Shown here: piece after piece, positions 60,841-64,000 of the stretch | Layout of the letters: each line of letters begins with the position of its first letter | Numbering within the stretch: the first letter of the stretch is position 1 | NCBI RefSeq assembly: GCF_003290025.1 | Contig: NZ_QNHG01000002.1 | Span: forward strand, 772,417 to 836,416 | Length of the DNA: 64,000 nt | Reading direction: 5' to 3' | DNA from: Pseudogemmobacter bohemicus | GTDB lineage: Bacteria > Pseudomonadota > Alphaproteobacteria > Rhodobacterales > Rhodobacteraceae | Notes under the pieces: model-generated | Told to the model about the DNA's origin: nothing | What the model saw: only the letters and a program-made list of their open reading frames with translations | Database searches by the model: none | Made by a program: the position numbers and the translations under genes

Positions 60841-61833
60841 TCAGAGACGGGCGCCAGCGGCGTCGAAATAGAAGGGATCTTTCGGACGGATCCGCAGGCT
60901 GTCGCCGGGTTGCAGCGCAGTATGGGCATCGGTCACCGTCACCAGGTCATGGTCCTGACAGCGCAGATGCAACCGGGTCTGATCGCCAAGATGTTCAACC
61001 CGGCGCACGGTGCTTTCCGAACCTTCGCCCTGTTCGATCTGTTCGGGGCGCAGGCCGATGGTCGCGGCACCGGGGGGCGCCGCACCGAACAGCCCGGCTG
61101 GCAGGAGGTTGATCCTTGGCTGACCGAGGCGCGAGGCGGCATAGATCGAGACCGGGTTTTCATAGACCTCACGCGGCGGGCCGAACTGCACCAGCCTGCC
61201 ATGATCCAGGACGCCGATATGCGTCGCCATGGTCATGGCCTCGATCTGGTCATGGGTCACATAGAGGAAGGTTGCGCCCAGATCCTGCTGGATGCGTTTC
61301 AGTTCGATCCGCAGGTCGGCGCGCAGTTTCGCGTCCAGAGACGACAGCGGCTCATCCATCAGATAGACCGAAGGCTGGCGCACCAGCGCGCGGCCGATCG
61401 AGACCCGCTGCATCTCGCCCCCGGACAGCGCGGTCGCTTTGTTGTCCAGCTTATGTGCGATCTGGAGGACCTCGGCCACCTCCTGCACCTTGCGGGCGAT
61501 CTCATCCTTTGGGGTGCGCAAAAGCGGTGATTTCAACGGGAATGCGAGATTTTCGCGCACGCTCAGATGCGGGTAAAGGGAATATTGCTGGAAGACCATC
61601 GCCACATTGCGCTGCGCGGGCGTCGCGCGGCTGAGGTCCTGGCCGTCGATCAGCACCTGGCCGGCATCGGCCCGGTCAAGGCCCGAGACCATGCGCAAAA
61701 GCGTGGTCTTGCCCGCACCGGTCGGGCCCAGCAGCACGACAAAGGCGCCATCCGGCACGGTCAGGCTGACCTCCTGCAATGCGGTGACGGCGCCAAAACT
61801 CCTGGTGATGCCGCGAAGCTCGATCTCAGCCAT
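60841..61833 (-). CDS. ABC transporter ATPase (MalK/UgpC-like, second of a pair)
   Basis: A 330-residue ATPase: Walker A GPTGAGKTT, signature LSGGEMQRVSIGRAL, Walker B VYLMDEPLSSLD, switch His YVTHDQIEAM and a C-terminal TOBE/OB region. It starts at 61833 with GAGAAGG upstream and overlaps the previous ATPase gene by 8 bases. Two different ATPases in one operon are a mark of the glycerol-type GlpS/GlpT systems. Confidence 0.92.
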   Translation of the reverse strand: MAEIELRGITRSFGAVTALQEVSLTVPDGAFVVLLGPTGAGKTTLLRMVSGLDRADAGQVLIDGQDLSRATPAQRNVAMVFQQYSLYPHLSVRENLAFPLKSPLLRTPKDEIARKVQEVAEVLQIAHKLDNKATALSGGEMQRVSIGRALVRQPSVYLMDEPLSSLDAKLRADLRIELKRIQQDLGATFLYVTHDQIEAMTMATHIGVLDHGRLVQFGPPREVYENPVSIYAASRLGQPRINLLPAGLFGAAPPGAATIGLRPEQIEQGEGSESTVRRVEHLGDQTRLHLRCQDHDLVTVTDAHTALQPGDSLRIRPKDPFYFDAAGARL

Positions 61834-62923
61834 GGGCCAGCACCTTCTCATTCCCGGCGGAGCGCAGCGCGCGGCCGGTTTCTGTCCCGAAAAGCGTCAG
61901 TTTGCGCGCATCGAACCTCAGACCAACGGTATCCCCCGCTTTCGCCGGGGCCGAAGCCGCCAGCCGTGCCTTGATCTCGCCATGCGGGGTGGCGAGCGTC
62001 ACGATCTGCGTGGTGCCGAGATATTCCGTCGCCGTGATCCGGCCGCGATAGGCGGATGTATCGTCGAAAAGGACATTCTCGGGGCGGACGCCAAGGGCAA
62101 GACCGCCTTGCAGCCCCTCGCGCAATTCGGGGAGGTCAATCCTGGCATCCGCCAGCACCAGTTGCCGGTCACCCGCTGCAAGGCTCCCTTCAAAGCGCAG
62201 CACATTCATCGGCGGCGAGCCGATGAAGCTTGCGACAAACAGGGTGGCGGGCCAGTCATAGATGTCTTGCGGCACGCCGAATTGCTCGACCACACCGTGG
62301 TTCATCACCACGATCTTGTCGCCCATCTGCATGGCCTCCAGCTGGTCATGGGTCACATAGACCGTGGTTGCGCCCATGCGGTCATGCAGGGCGCGCAGTT
62401 CCTCGGCCATATGCTCGCGGAACCCGGCATCCAGCGCGCCAAGCGGCTCATCCATGAAAAACGCTTTGGGGCGGCGCACAATGGCGCGACCCAAAGCCAC
62501 GCGCTGACGGTCACCGCCCGAAAGCCCGCCCACCGGCTTATCAAGGATATTCTCGATCCCGAGGATCTTCGCGACCTCCATCACCCGGGCCTGGATCTCG
62601 GGTTTCGGCACGCCTTGCGCGCGCAATGGGTAAGAGATGTTTTTGCCCACATTCATATGGGGGTAGAGCGCGAACATCTGGAAGACAAAGGCGATATCGC
62701 GCTGGCTTGCGGGTTTTTGCGCCACCTCCTCACCGTCGATATGGATGGTGCCGGAGGTCGGAAGCTCCAGCCCCGCCATCATCCGCAAGGTCGTTGTCTT
62801 GCCGCAACCCGAAGGGCCGAGCAGCATGAAGAACTCGCCGTCTTCGACGGTAAAGGTCGAGGCCTGAACGGCGGTGAAGCTGCCGAATTCCTTGCGGAGG
62901 TTTTCAATGCGGATCTGGGCCAT
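61826..62923 (-). CDS. ABC transporter ATPase (MalK/UgpC-like, first of a pair)
   Basis: A 365-residue ATPase: Walker A GPSGCGKTT, LSGGDRQRVALGRAI (usual GQQ replaced by GDR), Walker B AFFMDEPLGALDAG, switch YVTHDQLEAM, and C-terminal regulatory OB domains. GGAGTGATCC supplies the ribosome site. It lies 3 bases after the small membrane protein gene and pairs with the next ATPase to drive the same permeases. Confidence 0.92.
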   Translation of the reverse strand: MAQIRIENLRKEFGSFTAVQASTFTVEDGEFFMLLGPSGCGKTTTLRMMAGLELPTSGTIHIDGEEVAQKPASQRDIAFVFQMFALYPHMNVGKNISYPLRAQGVPKPEIQARVMEVAKILGIENILDKPVGGLSGGDRQRVALGRAIVRRPKAFFMDEPLGALDAGFREHMAEELRALHDRMGATTVYVTHDQLEAMQMGDKIVVMNHGVVEQFGVPQDIYDWPATLFVASFIGSPPMNVLRFEGSLAAGDRQLVLADARIDLPELREGLQGGLALGVRPENVLFDDTSAYRGRITATEYLGTTQIVTLATPHGEIKARLAASAPAKAGDTVGLRFDARKLTLFGTETGRALRSAGNEKVLAHG

Positions 62924-62926
62924 GGA

Positions 62927-63115
62927 TCACTCCGGGAAATGGCTGGTGATGATGAACATCACCGTGCCGACAAAGGTGACCATGAAGGACCAGGTGAAGG
63001 CCCACATCACAAAGGGCTGCATCAGCATGACGACGCCAAGCGCGATCAGGATCGAGGCCAGCATCTCCCAGGGGGCGCGCTTCAGTCGCAGCAATCCGTT
63101 GATGAAATTCGTCAT
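62927..63115 (-). CDS. Small membrane protein of the ABC operon
   Basis: A 62-residue protein with two hydrophobic segments (about 17-35, LASILIALGVVMLM, and 38-58, FTWSFMVTFVGTVMFI). It starts in an ATGA overlap with the permease gene and ends 3 bases before the ATPase gene, so it is clearly a translated operon member. Glycerol-type ABC operons carry a small membrane protein at a comparable place; shared function is an inference from gene order only. Confidence 0.75.
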   Translation of the reverse strand: MTNFINGLLRLKRAPWEMLASILIALGVVMLMQPFVMWAFTWSFMVTFVGTVMFIITSHFPE

Positions 63116-64000
63116 TTTCGCACCGCCCCAAAAGTGATGCCCCGCAGAAGATGTTTGCGCAGAAGGATGGTGAAGACCATGACCGGCATCAGAAACAGCG
63201 TCGCGCCGGCGGCAACGGCGGGCCAGTCCTGGCCGGCGGTGCCGATGATCGTCGGGATGAAAGGCGGCGCGGTCTGGGCATTGCCGGAGGTCAGGAGCAC
63301 CGCGAAAGCATATTCATTCCAGGCAAAGATCAGGCAGAAGATCGCGGTCGAGGCGATGCCGGTTGCCGCCTGGGGCAGCACGACTTTGTAGAAGGCCTGA
63401 AACCGGGTGTAGCCGTCGATCAGCGCCGCTTCCTCATATTCCTGTGGGATCTCGTCGATGAACCCTTTCAGCAGCCAGACCGAGAGCGAGAGGTTCACGG
63501 CGGTATAGAGGAGGATCATGCCCAGATGCGTGTCGGACAGCCCCAGCTGGCGGAACATCAGGAAGATCGGGATCGCCACGGCAATCGGCGGCATCATTCG
63601 GGTCGAGAGGATGAAGAACAGAAGGTCATCCTTCAGCGGCACCTTGAAGCGGGAAAACGCATAGGCCGCCAGCGTGCCCAGAAAGATCGACAGGAAGGTC
63701 GAGCCAAAGCCGATGATGACCGAATTCAGAAACCGCTCGCCAAAGCGCGACGGCCCCGCGATCACCATGTCATATTTCGCGACGATCTCGGCATACCAGG
63801 TCTGCGGCGGATTGGCGGCGAGAAATTCCGCCGTCTGCCTTGTTCGGGTGGTGAAGAGGTTCACATAGCCTTCGAGCGTCGGGGTAAAGAACACCTTCGG
63901 CGGATAGGCGATGGAATCGGCGGGCGATTTGAAGCCGGTCGCGATGATCCACAACAAGGGCATCAGCGTGATCAGCGCATAGGCGATGACAAGGCTGCCC
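63112..64000 (-). CDS. Carbohydrate ABC transporter permease (MalG-like), cut by window edge
   Basis: The last 295 residues of a MalG/UgpE-type permease; the open frame continues past the right edge (LVIAYALITLMPLLWIIAT is the first membrane segment), so the internal ATG at 63963 is not the start. The EAA loop is seen at EYEEAALIDGYTRFQAFYKV, followed by LPQAATGIASTAIF. A large periplasmic loop after the first segment (about 15-80) is normal for such permeases. A partner permease and a binding protein are expected beyond the window. Confidence 0.9.
   Translation of the reverse strand, partial: GSLVIAYALITLMPLLWIIATGFKSPADSIAYPPKVFFTPTLEGYVNLFTTRTRQTAEFLAANPPQTWYAEIVAKYDMVIAGPSRFGERFLNSVIIGFGSTFLSIFLGTLAAYAFSRFKVPLKDDLLFFILSTRMMPPIAVAIPIFLMFRQLGLSDTHLGMILLYTAVNLSLSVWLLKGFIDEIPQEYEEAALIDGYTRFQAFYKVVLPQAATGIASTAIFCLIFAWNEYAFAVLLTSGNAQTAPPFIPTIIGTAGQDWPAVAAGATLFLMPVMVFTILLRKHLLRGITFGAVRK

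Noticed and set aside
1-64000. CRISPR arrays, tRNA or rRNA genes, integrase genes and origins
   Set aside because: None could be seen by reading for repeats, cloverleaf-type ends or typical protein motifs, apart from the two decayed IS3 remnants.

Overview
The window looks like an accessory catabolic island of a high-GC alphaproteobacterium. Gene families, codon use and the repeated ATGA stop/start overlaps fit the Rhodobacteraceae/Paracoccaceae best, but no rRNA or housekeeping gene confirms this. About 50 protein genes are packed into sugar and nitrogen uptake and degradation modules. No tRNA, rRNA, CRISPR array or intact mobile element was seen.

Module 1 (1-12504) is an oxidative, non-phosphorylating sugar pathway. 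A FadR-type regulator, a UxaA-family aldonate dehydratase and a truncated GMC oxidoreductase are read leftward. Divergent from them are an iron-type alcohol dehydrogenase, a four-gene sugar ABC importer, an aldose 1-dehydrogenase, a FucU mutarotase, a fuconolactonase-type lactonase and a ketoglutarate-semialdehyde-type dehydrogenase. This fits L-fucose, D-arabinose or L-galactose. A step after the dehydratase is not seen. A terminator closes the block at 12521-12550.

Module 2 (12575-25413) is a divergent pair of operons around a promoter region near 17500-17700. Leftward: cupin phosphoglucose-isomerase-like protein, Eda aldolase, a shikimate-dehydrogenase-like enzyme with altered active-site residues, a D-2-hydroxyacid dehydrogenase, a UlaG-like metal hydrolase and an RpiR regulator. 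Rightward: a sugar ABC importer, FGGY kinase, two SDRs and a GldA-like dehydrogenase. The substrate is unknown.

Module 3 (25490-42053) has a leftward sugar ABC importer (two permeases, ATPase, binding protein). Diverging from it are an RpiR regulator, an oversized zinc dehydrogenase, two FGGY kinases, a GatD-like dehydrogenase, a SorC regulator, deoxyribose-phosphate aldolase, a two-domain ALDH16-type aldehyde dehydrogenase and a HAD phosphatase. Four tandem operator-like sites lie at 34372-34470.

Module 4 (43255-58329) handles a guanidino, amide or hydantoin nitrogen source. It has an XRE-cupin regulator with two matching operators, a polar-amino-acid ABC importer, a ureohydrolase, a sarcosine/dimethylglycine-dehydrogenase-like flavoprotein, an NCS1 permease with a C-terminal Cys4 zinc-binding-like tail, HyuB/HyuA hydantoinase, and an AmiR/AmiC-like antitermination and ligand-sensing pair. 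It lies between two decayed IS3-family transposase remnants (about 42770-43110 and 58690-59137), so it may have been acquired as a block. Creatine, creatinine or N-methylhydantoin use is a coherent but unproven reading.

Module 5 (59188-64000, leftward, cut by the window end) is a glycerol/dihydroxyacetone-type importer with two ATPases, a small membrane protein and a permease, plus a fused dihydroxyacetone kinase.
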